NCBI RefSeq assembly: GCF_000733855.1
Contig: NZ_JPOJ01000001.1
Span: 2,046,001-2,110,000 of the forward strand
Source: Methylomicrobium agile
GTDB taxonomy: Bacteria > Pseudomonadota > Gammaproteobacteria > Methylococcales > Methylomonadaceae
Direction of reading: 5' to 3'
DNA: 64,000 bases
In this document: positions 45,071 to 54,687 of the stretch, piece after piece
Position numbering within the stretch: the stretch's first letter is position 1
How the letters are laid out: each line of letters starts with the position of its first letter
The notes under the pieces: model-generated
Told to the model about the DNA's origin: nothing
Database searches by the model: none
Seen by the model: only the letters and a program-made list of their open reading frames with translations
Made by a program: the position numbers and the translations under genes

Positions 45071-45934
45071 ATGCTGCTTGCGCCGGACGGCAGCGGCGCG
45101 CTCCATCCCGGCCGCGCCGGTCCTGGCGAACTGCCGGGTTGGGAGGCGAAGCTGCAACTGGGCTTTACGCGCCGCCGGGAAAAAACGGTATTGACCGAGC
45201 GGAAGCATCGCGGGCCTCTGACCGTGCAGCGGCCGTTTTACGCGGATGACGGGCTTTGCCACCTGTATCTGCTGCATCCGCCCGGAGGCATGGTCGCCGG
45301 CGACCGGCTGACTATCGAGGCGACGCTGGCGGAAGGCTGCGAAGCGCTGCTGACCACGCCGGCCGCCGGCAAATGTTACCGCAGCGATGCGCGTGTTGCC
45401 GAACAATCGGTAAGACTGACGGTCGGCGATCAATCCGCGCTCGAATGGCTGCCGCAGGAGACGATCATTTTTGACGGCGCCCGGCTTCGCTCCGAGATGC
45501 GGATCGAGCTGGGCGAGACATCGCGTTTTATCGGCTGGGACATGCTGGCGTTCGGCCGGCCTGCGGCCGGGGAGATTTTTAACGATGGTTTCGTCGAGGC
45601 GGGCTGGCGGCTGTTCAAAGCGGGCAGGCCGTTCCACATCGAACGGGTGCTGCTGGATGCGGAAGCGGTCAAGGCCAACTGGGGTTTGCAGGGCTGTTCG
45701 TCGTGCGGAACGCTGTTTGCGTCGCCGGCATCGGCCAAAACGCTGGAAATCGTACGCGATCTGATCGGCGAGGCGCCGGGGCGCGGCGTGACCCTGATCG
45801 ACGATGTGCTGATCTGCCGGGCCGTGGATGCGCGCGCGGATCGGCTGCGCGCTTTTTTGCAGACGGTTTGGGCGGCGCTCAGGCCGGCGGTTCTGCTGCG
45901 CGCCGATGTGCCGCCGCGTATTTGGGCGTATTGA
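45071..45934 (+). CDS. ureD: Urease accessory protein UreD
   Basis: UreD is the scaffold that binds apo-urease and, with UreF and UreG, delivers nickel. The product is 287 residues from ATG 45071; a TTG at 45056 would overlap hupE. Family motifs are RPFYADDGLCHLYLLHPPGGMVAGD, LLTTPAAGKCYRS, WLPQETIIFDGA and GWDMLAFGRPA. It begins the urease block, four bases after hupE, and precedes ureA by 14 bases. Confidence 0.94.
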   Translation: MLLAPDGSGALHPGRAGPGELPGWEAKLQLGFTRRREKTVLTERKHRGPLTVQRPFYADDGLCHLYLLHPPGGMVAGDRLTIEATLAEGCEALLTTPAAGKCYRSDARVAEQSVRLTVGDQSALEWLPQETIIFDGARLRSEMRIELGETSRFIGWDMLAFGRPAAGEIFNDGFVEAGWRLFKAGRPFHIERVLLDAEAVKANWGLQGCSSCGTLFASPASAKTLEIVRDLIGEAPGRGVTLIDDVLICRAVDARADRLRAFLQTVWAALRPAVLLRADVPPRIWAY

Positions 45935-45948
45935 ACTAGGACACAACG

Positions 45949-46251
45949 ATGCAATTGACACCACGCGAAAAAGACAAACTGCTGCTGTTTACCGCCGCGC
46001 TGCTGGCGGAGCGGCGCAAAGCGAGAGGCCTCAAACTGAATTATCCGGAAGCGGTCGCCTATATTTCGGCCGGCATTATGGAAGGCGCGCGCGACGGCCG
46101 CACGGTCGCCGAATTGATGGAATACGGCCGCACCTTGCTGAATCCCGGGGATGTCATGGAAGGGGTCGCCGAGATGCTGCCCGACGTGCAGGTCGAAGCG
46201 ACCTTTCCGGACGGCACCAAGCTGGTGACGGTGCATAATCCGATTGCATAA
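45949..46251 (+). CDS. ureA: Urease gamma subunit
   Basis: This 100-residue small structural subunit begins [23 protein letters not shown] and contains [21 protein letters not shown] and [22 protein letters not shown], all highly conserved. It forms the (alpha-beta-gamma)3 trimer with UreB and UreC. A 312-base spacer containing two palindromic repeats separates it from ureB; in most bacteria these genes abut. Confidence 0.97.
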   Translation: MQLTPREKDKLLLFTAALLAERRKARGLKLNYPEAVAYISAGIMEGARDGRTVAELMEYGRTLLNPGDVMEGVAEMLPDVQVEATFPDGTKLVTVHNPIA

Positions 46252-46283
46252 GACGAAGGCGGGATGGGTACGACTATAAGGAC

Positions 46284-46362
46284 GTAGGATGTGCTGAACA
46301 AAGTGAAGCGCATCGATCGTATCGTTCGCGATTGATGGGCTTCCTTCGTCAGCCCATCCTAC
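46284..46362. repeat. GTAGGATGTGC hairpin repeat between ureA and ureB
   Basis: GTAGGATGTGCTGAACAAAG to CAGCCCATCCTAC, with partly changed right arm. Same family as 4812 and 27632. Confidence 0.8.
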
Positions 46363-46400
46363 GAAACTGCCAAGTCAACAGCATCGAGCCGGCCTCGCGT

Positions 46401-46459
46401 GGAGTCCAAAGCTTGCTTTGGAAAAATCGCCAAGTCAGCCAAAGCAAGCTTTGGACTCC
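46401..46459. repeat. Inverted repeat with 21-bp perfect arms
   Basis: Arms at 46401-46421 (beginning GGAGTCCAAAGC) and 46439-46459 (ending GCTTTGGACTCC) are exact complements. A similar AAAGC/GCTTT unit lies at 14510-14600. It would form a strong hairpin in the urease transcript. Confidence 0.85.
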
Positions 46460-46506
46460 GTTTTTTCTTGACTTGATGGCGTTGACGGAACGATAAGGCC
46501 GGATTA

Positions 46507-46534
46507 CGGGAAGTTAATTCTGACCGAATCCTTA
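46507..46534 (+). repeat. Third copy of the inverted-repeat inner end
   Basis: CGGGAAGTTAATTCTGACC and GAATCCTTA match, with few changes, the inner ends of the long inverted repeats at 54660-54687 and 57257-57284. It lies 29 bases upstream of ureB. Only this terminal segment is present. Confidence 0.7.
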
Positions 46535-46563
46535 TGATATTAAAAAAACATTGGAGTCAGCTA

Positions 46564-46888
46564 ATGATCCCAGGCGAAATCATCACCGCAACCGGCGATA
46601 TCGAACTGAACGCCGGCCTTGATGCGATCCGTGATGCGATCCGTATCGAAGTCGGGAATACCGGCGACCGGCCGATTCAGGTCGGTTCGCATTATCATTT
46701 TTTTGAGGCGAATCCCGCGCTGGATTTCGACCGGAACCGGGCGCGCGGCTGCCGCCTGGACATTGCGGCCGGCACCGCGGTGCGCTTCGAGCCGGGGCAG
46801 ATACGCGAAGTAAGCCTGATTCCGTTCGGCGGGCTCCGGCAAGTGTACGGTTTCCGCCAGCAGGTCATGGGCAGCCTGGAGGTCCGGG

Positions 46889-46896
<8 letters not shown>
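46564..46896 (+). CDS. ureB: Urease beta subunit
   Basis: The 110-residue structural subunit starts [16 protein letters not shown] (ATG 46564; an upstream in-frame ATG at 46534 would add ten non-family residues). [26 protein letters not shown] and [10 protein letters not shown] are conserved. It overlaps ureC by eight bases. Confidence 0.97.
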
Positions 46897-48592
<1,696 letters not shown>

Positions 48593-48594
48593 TT

Positions 48595-49023
48595 ATGCTG
48601 AAACTGACCGAATATTCCGACTCCGAGCACAGCGACGACAGCCTGACGCTGCCTTTCGACATTCGCCAGAAAAGCCGCTGCGCGGCGCGGACCGATAACG
48701 GCGTCGAGGTCGGCGTGTTCGCGATCCGCGGGCAGTGCCTGCGGCCGGGCAGGGTGCTGACCGGCAACGAAGGCTACCGGGTCCTGATCAAGGCCGCGCC
48801 CGAAGCCTTGTCGATCGTGCGCTGCGCCGATCCCTTGCTGTTCGCCAGGGCCTGCTATCACCTCGGCAACCGCCATGTGCCGCTGCAGATCATGAACGGC
48901 GAACTGCGCTATTTGAGCGATCATGTGCTCGATCATATGCTCGAACTGCTCGGCTTGCAGGTCGAACACGATCGCCTGCCGTTCGAGCCCGAAGCCGGCG
49001 CCTATCATGCGCATGGCCACTGA
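48595..49023 (+). CDS. ureE: Urease accessory protein UreE
   Basis: This nickel metallochaperone of 142 residues has the N-terminal [20 protein letters not shown] peptide-binding domain and the C-terminal metal domain ([30 protein letters not shown]). It ends in a short His tail (HAHGH) rather than a long His-rich one. ATG 48595 is used. The ureF start overlaps its last codons. Confidence 0.95.
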   Translation: MLKLTEYSDSEHSDDSLTLPFDIRQKSRCAARTDNGVEVGVFAIRGQCLRPGRVLTGNEGYRVLIKAAPEALSIVRCADPLLFARACYHLGNRHVPLQIMNGELRYLSDHVLDHMLELLGLQVEHDRLPFEPEAGAYHAHGH

Positions 49024-49683
49024 TCTGCCCTTGCTGCGGCTGTTGCAGTTGGCCAGCCCGGCCTGCCGGTCGGGATGTACAGCTATTCTCAAGGGCTCGA
49101 AAAGGCGGTCGACGACGGCTTGATTCATAATGCCGCAACGGCCGGGGACTGGATCGGCGCTGTGTTGAACAGAAGCGTCGCACGGGCCGATCTGCCGGTT
49201 TTAGCCAGGCTTTACGAGGCAGGGGAACGCAACGATGCGGCGGGTGTGGAATATTGGAGCGGCCTGTTGCTCAGTTGCCGGGAGTCTGCTGAATTACGTG
49301 CAGAGGACAGGCAAACCGGGCAAGCTTTGCAGCGGCTGCTGGCCGCGCTCGATCTCGGCGGCGCTGCGGTGCCGGCGGCGCGCTCGATGACGTGGGCGGC
49401 GCTATTCGGCCTGGCCGCATTGCGGCTCGGCGTCGCCAAACGCGAGGCAATGCTCGGCTATGCCTGGAGCTGGCTCGAGAATCAGGTGCTGTGCGCGGTC
49501 AAACTGGTGCCTTTGGGGCAAGTCGCGGGGCAGCAATTGTTATTGCATCTGGCAGAAGGCATTCCGGCCGCAGTCGACCGCGCTTTACGCATCGACGATG
49601 ACCAGATCGGCGGCGGCGTTTTCGGCCTTGCCCTGGCGAGCAGCCGCCATGAAATGCAGTATTCGCGTCTGTTCCGGTCGTAG
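49013..49683 (+). pseudogene. ureF: Urease accessory protein UreF with an apparent one-base frameshift
   Basis: UreF acts with UreD and UreG in nickel insertion. The conserved N-terminus [17 protein letters not shown] is read from ATG 49013 in one frame. The next conserved segment (LPVG)MYSYSQGLEKAV is in another frame, open from 49075 to the stop. Restoring a single C near 49061-49063 (GCCTG to GCCCTG) joins the frames exactly. As written, translation from 49013 stops early, and the 202-codon ORF from 49075 lacks the first ~21 residues. This may be a sequencing error or a real mutation. The TAG stop is supplied by the repeat at 49680. The rest (ASSRHEMQYSRLFRS end) is intact. Confidence 0.85.
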
Positions 49684-49831
49684 GGTGGGTTGCGCGCGCT
49701 GTTGCATGGATTTCGCGCTGTAACGGTTTGTCCGCGCGCGTAACCCACCTTGGCGCATAACGGCGGGTTCGGCGCGCAAAATGATCCGTTGCAGCCGAAA
49801 GATTTTACAGGGCGCGCCGAACCCGCCCTAC
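49680..49831. repeat. Composite double-hairpin repeat between ureF and ureG
   Basis: The ends GTAGGGTGGGTT and AACCCGCCCTAC bracket inner arms GCGCGCGTAACCCACC and GGCGGGTTCGGCGCGC. It is the same composite architecture as the element inside the hupE/ureJ gene, 152 bp against 159 bp. Confidence 0.88.
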
Positions 49832-49901
49832 GTTAACTGTTTCGCCGCATATCCTGCTTTACGGGTATGGGGCGGTCGATTAAATAAAATCCGGAGACAA
49901 A

Positions 49902-50510
49902 ATGAATGGCAAACAAGTCTTGAGAGTCGGCGTCGGCGGCCCGGTGGGTTCCGGCAAAACCGCGCTGGTCGATGCGCTGTGCAAGCGCATGCGCGATCGC
50001 TACGAAATTGGCGTGGTGACCAATGACATTTACACCCGCGAGGATCAGCAGTTCCTGATCCGCAGCCAGGCCCTGCCGGAAGAGCGGATACTGGGCGTCG
50101 AAACCGGCGGCTGCCCGCATACCGCCATTCGCGAGGATGCCTCGATGAATCTGGCGGCGGTCGACGAGCTCTGCGAACGCTTCGGCAATCTCGATTTCGT
50201 GATGGTCGAAAGCGGCGGCGACAACCTCAGCGCGACGTTCAGCCCGGAATTGGCCGATTTGACGATCTACGTGATCGATGTCTCGGCCGGCGATAAAATT
50301 CCGCGTAAAGGCGGGCCAGGCATTACCCGCTCCGATTTGCTGGTGATCAACAAAACCGATCTGGCTCCTTATGTGGGCGCTTCACTCGATGTCATGAAGC
50401 AGGACGCGAAAAAGATGCGCGGCGAACGTCCGTTCGTGTTTACGAATCTGAAAAAAGGCGAGGGGCTTAAACTGGTCGAAGCATTCATTATCAAGGCCGG
50501 GATACTGTAA
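49902..50510 (+). CDS. ureG: Urease accessory GTPase UreG
   Basis: This SIMIBI-class GTPase powers nickel transfer to urease. It is 202 residues. P-loop [17 protein letters not shown], the nickel-binding CPH in [17 protein letters not shown], switch region [16 protein letters not shown] and [11 protein letters not shown] are all present. GGAG precedes the ATG by about eight bases. It is the last gene of the urease block. Confidence 0.98.
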   Translation: MNGKQVLRVGVGGPVGSGKTALVDALCKRMRDRYEIGVVTNDIYTREDQQFLIRSQALPEERILGVETGGCPHTAIREDASMNLAAVDELCERFGNLDFVMVESGGDNLSATFSPELADLTIYVIDVSAGDKIPRKGGPGITRSDLLVINKTDLAPYVGASLDVMKQDAKKMRGERPFVFTNLKKGEGLKLVEAFIIKAGIL

Positions 50511-50787
50511 AGCGCCTATTCGCGTTTTAAAACCGATACGGTATATTGTTCCGAATTGGGGGATTTGCCCGATTTTGCGGCAAAGACCTGCGTCATATCA
50601 CACAGTTCGCTGCTCCGCCGGTCGGGAGGGCTCTCGAACGAGCGGAATTTGTTCATTTTTGACGATCTGGTCCGGTTATTGCTTCAGGAATTTGTCAGCA
50701 TGGGTCCATCCAAAGGCGCCGCCGAGCGCTTTTTCCTGTTTTTAGCTGGACAGTGCGATTCCGTTTAACTTTCCGAGGCGAACCGGC

Positions 50788-51282
50788 ATGACCGAATTGA
50801 ACCGTTACCGTATCCACGGCAAAACTTATTTTTTTACCCTGGCATTGCCGGAATGGCGTTCGGGCGCCGCGATGCACTGGACCCAGGCGCTCTGTCTCGA
50901 ACTGGTCAGGATCAAGCGGAAATACCCGTTCAATCTCGATGCGCTGGTGATTTTGCCGAAATATGTGCAGGGCCTCATGACACTGCCGGGCGACGCGGAG
51001 GAGGCCGGTTTGCTGTGGCAGCAGGTCAATAACGAATTCGCCGAACTGGCCGGCCTTTCCGAAGAGCAGCAAGGCGACGAGGACGGTGACTTCGAACGCA
51101 AGCGTTGTTTCGGCTATATGCTGCGCGATGATCAGGATTTTGCCCTGCATCTGAATTTCCTGCATTACAATCCGGTCAACCAGGGTCTGGTCAAGGGAGT
51201 CGCCGACTGGCCCTATTCGACTTTTTTCCCCTATGTGCAGCAAGGCGTGTATCCGTTGTCCTGGCGGATGGACGTGGCATAA
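50788..51282 (+). CDS. RAYT-like (REP-associated Y1 transposase) protein, degenerate active site
   Basis: The 164-residue product aligns by eye with REP-associated tyrosine transposases: RYRIHGKTYFFTLALPEW at the start, a LVILP segment, the RDDQDFALHLNFLHYNPVNQGLV motif with the candidate catalytic Tyr, and the DWPYSTFFPYVQQGVYP.W ending. Active members have a His-x-His metal pair directly after VLP (as in VLPDHLHC); here that site reads ILPKYVQG, so metal-dependent nicking is probably lost. It lies in a genome segment full of REP-like palindromes. It may be a decaying transposase or a domesticated DNA-binding protein. Confidence 0.75.
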   Translation: MTELNRYRIHGKTYFFTLALPEWRSGAAMHWTQALCLELVRIKRKYPFNLDALVILPKYVQGLMTLPGDAEEAGLLWQQVNNEFAELAGLSEEQQGDEDGDFERKRCFGYMLRDDQDFALHLNFLHYNPVNQGLVKGVADWPYSTFFPYVQQGVYPLSWRMDVA

Positions 51283-51416
51283 AGCCGCCGCGCCTCGGCT
51301 TCGTCCCTCATCCGCGCGTCAAGGCAAGGGGCCACCGGCTTGCGGAAATTGCCGTACCCGGCAAAACGCCCTTCGAATCAATAGAATGGAAGCAACCGGA
51401 TTTTTCAGGCGGGCAA

Positions 51417-53063
51417 TTATCTTTTAAGCTTGCGCTTAGCTTTTTTCGCGTAACCGGGCGCCACATAGTGGTTGATTTTCTTGCTTTCGCCGGCGGCCAG
51501 GCAAGCCCCGATCCGATCCTCCAAAACACGGTCGCTGACCGAAACGCGTTCATGCTGGCGCAGGTGTTCGAGCCAGGACTCCACCATAAAGCATTCGATG
51601 TAATGGTCGGCTTTGGCCGTATCCTGGAAAACTTGCCAAAAGTAGGCGCCGTCGCGTTTGCGGATTTTTTTCAAGTGCTGCAAACCGTCATGAAATTCCC
51701 GGAGTTTGTCGCTCGCGACCGTGTATTCGATCGTCACCAGCACGGGGCCTTTGTCGTGTTCCGGGGTTTGGTCGACCATCGGCAACGGCCAGTGCATGGA
51801 GGGCGTGAAATCGATGTCGTCATAGCCGCCGATGCGGTATCGCCAGGTGAGGAAAATGCTTGCGATCAAGCCGGCGGCGGCGATCAGAAAACTCGTTTCG
51901 ATGCCGTAGTGCTTGGCCAGATAGCCCCAAAGCAGACTGCCGCCCGCCATGCCGCCCATGAATACCATCATGAATACGGACAAGCCGCGCGCTCTCACCC
52001 AGTCCGGCAGGCTGCTCTGAGCGGCCACCTGCAGGGACGACATCACGCAGATCCAGGCCGCGCCCGCCAGCAGCATGACCGGCAGCAAGACGTAAAGGTC
52101 GTCCTGGACGGCAAGGACGGCCGAAGCGCCGCCGTAAGCCAAAGTCGCCAGGCGCACCAGATTGTCGGAATGGATGCGCTGCCGGATGCGCGGCAGCACG
52201 AAGGCAATCGTGATCGCGCCCACTCCGATGCAGGCCGTCAACAGGCCGTAGACGGAAGAGCCGGCGTGCAAACGCTGGCTGACCAGAATCGGCAAGAGCG
52301 CCCACAAGGCGCTGGCAAACGGAAAGAAGCCGATGCCTCGGACCAATATGGAAGGCAGCAAGCTGGAATAACGTGCGTACCGCAAGCCCGACCGCATCGC
52401 GCCCAGACAGCGTTCGGCGGGCAAACCGCTTTCGCTCGGGGGTCTTTTCCAGCAGGCGATGACGGCAATGACGCCGAGGAAGGATATCGTATTGGCCAGG
52501 AATACGCTGGGCACGCCGTAGAGGGTAATCAAATAACCCGCAACCGCAGGACCGATCGCACGGGAAATATTGACGCCCAGGCCGTTTAACGTGATGGCGG
52601 CATGCAGTTCCTGTTTGGCGACCAGTTCCGACGTGACGGCCGACCACGCCGGCATGCTCATCGCCGTACCGCAACCCAGTAAAAAAGTGAACCCCACCAA
52701 AACCCAGCCCGTCGTCAACCCGGACAGGGTGCAGAACAATAAACCCGACGCACTGGCAAACATCCAGATTTGCGTCGCCAGCAAATAACGGCGGCGGTCC
52801 ACGATATCGGCCAACGCGCCCGCCGGGACTGCCAGGAGCATGATCGGCAGCGTGGTGGCGGTCTGGACCAAAGCGACCATCACGGGAGAAGCCGTCGTCG
52901 AAGCCATGAGCCACGCAGCCCCCAGGTCGTTCATCCAGGTACCGATATTCGAAACCAGTGTCGCCAGCCAGACGGCTAGAAACAGCTTGTCGGCCAGCGG
53001 CTGCCAGATCGATTGGCGCGAGGGTGTTTTATTTTGCGGCACAGGCGTCTTTTCCTTACTCAA
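51417..53063 (-). CDS. MFS transporter with C-terminal ABM-like domain
   Basis: This twelve-helix exporter of the EntS/MFS_3 type has 548 residues. The signature GTWMNDLGAAWLM and the A-loop ALADIVDRRRYLLATQIWM are visible. From about residue 440 a soluble domain (VLVTIEYTVASDKLREF, then VESWLEHLRQHERVS) resembles an antibiotic-monooxygenase-like ferredoxin fold often fused in this family; it ends in a basic tail. The gene starts two bases after the upstream outer-membrane gene, so the pair is an operon and may export one compound across both membranes. Confidence 0.88.
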   Translation of the reverse strand: MSKEKTPVPQNKTPSRQSIWQPLADKLFLAVWLATLVSNIGTWMNDLGAAWLMASTTASPVMVALVQTATTLPIMLLAVPAGALADIVDRRRYLLATQIWMFASASGLLFCTLSGLTTGWVLVGFTFLLGCGTAMSMPAWSAVTSELVAKQELHAAITLNGLGVNISRAIGPAVAGYLITLYGVPSVFLANTISFLGVIAVIACWKRPPSESGLPAERCLGAMRSGLRYARYSSLLPSILVRGIGFFPFASALWALLPILVSQRLHAGSSVYGLLTACIGVGAITIAFVLPRIRQRIHSDNLVRLATLAYGGASAVLAVQDDLYVLLPVMLLAGAAWICVMSSLQVAAQSSLPDWVRARGLSVFMMVFMGGMAGGSLLWGYLAKHYGIETSFLIAAAGLIASIFLTWRYRIGGYDDIDFTPSMHWPLPMVDQTPEHDKGPVLVTIEYTVASDKLREFHDGLQHLKKIRKRDGAYFWQVFQDTAKADHYIECFMVESWLEHLRQHERVSVSDRVLEDRIGACLAAGESKKINHYVAPGYAKKAKRKLKR

Positions 53064-53065
53064 GA

Positions 53066-54469
53066 TTAAAATCGATAACTGGTCATCAGCATCAGAAAAT
53101 CGACATCATTGGCTTTTACGGACCGCAGCACGCTGCCCGTAAACAAATGGACGTAAGCGAAATTCAACTGTATGTTGCGGTTGATCTGCCAGCCCGCATC
53201 CAATGTCAGTTCGCTGCCGATGTAGCGTCCACGGCTTTGGTCGGTGCCGTCCAGCGGCTGGAACGGGTTGACGTAAAACGCATCGTGGACGCTGTAGCGC
53301 CAGAGAAAATCCCAGCCCAGGCTCAATTCAACGCCTTCTGCGGCTTCGATACCGATATAAGGGTACACATTCATTAAATTCGCGGGTACAACCAACGCGT
53401 TTTCGGAAAAATAGGCCAGTTTGGGAAACAAAGGATTGAAGGTTTTCAACGTGCGGTCATGAGGATTGTCGTCGCCGCTGATGATGTCCATTTTCAAACC
53501 CATCCGCGGTTTGAAAGCGACATGCTTCCAGCGGTACCCCGTATCCGACGCCGCGGTCCATGCCGAAATCGCATCCTTGCCGAAACGGCCGAACTGGTAG
53601 GCGAATTCGAAATTGTAATCCCAATTTCCAGACTTGCGCCATAACCGGGTGCCGAGGGTATGCCGATGTTCGTCGGCAATGCCTTGGGCGTAAACCGCAT
53701 CGGCCCGGTCCAGCCCAAGGTAGTAAAAATCCATGTCGGGCGCATACCGGGCCGCCGGCTGGCTAAACACGGAATAAAGCCCCCAGAAGCGCTGGCCGCC
53801 GTCATACCGGTCGTCCAAGACGCCTTGCTTCAATTCCAGCGGCGCGGCATAAAAGGCGTCCACCGTAAAACCGCCGCCCTTGAAGCCGGTGCGCACCGCA
53901 TCGAAACTGCGGCGAATGTTCGGATTATTGCGGACGGAAACCAGCCGCTCGGAACCGAAACTCATTTCCTGCCTGCCGCCGCGGATCGTCAGCGTTTGGC
54001 CTCCCCAAGGAAATTGCACTTCCGCGAAGCCTTGCTGCAGGTCGAAATGGTCTTCTTCCACGGAGGATTTTTCGTTGGCCTTGCCGAATGCGTAATGGCT
54101 GCCCAATTGAATAAAGGCACGAAAATGGCTGCCCAAGTGCAAATCGCCATGCAGCAAAACACGCTGAAGGAGATAATCGTCATCCTTGAATTCCGCCAGG
54201 CCGAATTCATAACTGTGGAGGTTCTGGTAGCGTTCCCGCCATTCGCCGCCCAGGCTCAAATAAGCGTCCGGAAGAAACGGCAAGGCGATGTATTTGATGT
54301 CGTCTCCCAAACCGTGCCGCCGCTTGAGATCTTTCAGCGCTTGGTACGTTTCTTCGTAGCGAAGGGCTTTAAAGGCGGGCGGCGCAGGCTCAGCGCCGGA
54401 TTCTCCGCAGGCATTAAAGCCTATCGCCAGATTCAGTAAAAACAGTAAAATCCGATAAGCCATGGACAT
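53066..54469 (-). CDS. Alginate-export (AlgE-like) family outer-membrane protein
   Basis: The 467-residue precursor has a signal peptide (residues 1-22). An N-terminal soluble part is followed by a beta barrel: LSLGGEWRERYQNLHSYEFG opens the alginate_exp fold, LTIRGGRQEMSFGSERLVS is its typical strand pair, and the protein ends MLMTSYRF with a C-terminal Phe. Not every family member exports alginate; no alginate genes are near. It is coupled to the MFS gene. Confidence 0.85.
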   Translation of the reverse strand: MSMAYRILLFLLNLAIGFNACGESGAEPAPPAFKALRYEETYQALKDLKRRHGLGDDIKYIALPFLPDAYLSLGGEWRERYQNLHSYEFGLAEFKDDDYLLQRVLLHGDLHLGSHFRAFIQLGSHYAFGKANEKSSVEEDHFDLQQGFAEVQFPWGGQTLTIRGGRQEMSFGSERLVSVRNNPNIRRSFDAVRTGFKGGGFTVDAFYAAPLELKQGVLDDRYDGGQRFWGLYSVFSQPAARYAPDMDFYYLGLDRADAVYAQGIADEHRHTLGTRLWRKSGNWDYNFEFAYQFGRFGKDAISAWTAASDTGYRWKHVAFKPRMGLKMDIISGDDNPHDRTLKTFNPLFPKLAYFSENALVVPANLMNVYPYIGIEAAEGVELSLGWDFLWRYSVHDAFYVNPFQPLDGTDQSRGRYIGSELTLDAGWQINRNIQLNFAYVHLFTGSVLRSVKANDVDFLMLMTSYRF

Positions 54470-54478
54470 CGAAAAAAC

Positions 54479-54687
54479 TTAGGATTTCGTCAAAAATAAC
54501 TTCCCCCTTTGAAAAAGGGGGATCGAGGGGGATTTATTTGAAAAATCTCCCCTAACCCCTCGGTAACTGCTTCCTGCGTTACTCTACCTCCTGCATCCAT
54601 GCAGTCGTCTTTTTCAAAGAGGGGAATGAATAAATCTGCTTTTCGAAACAATCAACATTCGGGAAGTTAATTCCTACCAGATCCTTA
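54479..54687 (+). repeat. Long inverted repeat, left copy
   Basis: This copy begins TTAGGATTTCGTCAAAAATAACTTCCCCC, contains the AAAAAGGGGGATCGAGGGGG hairpin and a TGCATCCATGCAG palindrome, and ends CTACCAGATCCTTA. It pairs with the right copy at 57257-57500 in inverted orientation. The last bases supply the TAA stop of the amidohydrolase (54685-54687). Confidence 0.85.

Noticed and set aside
50556-50768. 70-codon frame between ureG and the RAYT-like gene
   Set aside because: No ribosome-binding site, low-quality composition and no recognisable domain.
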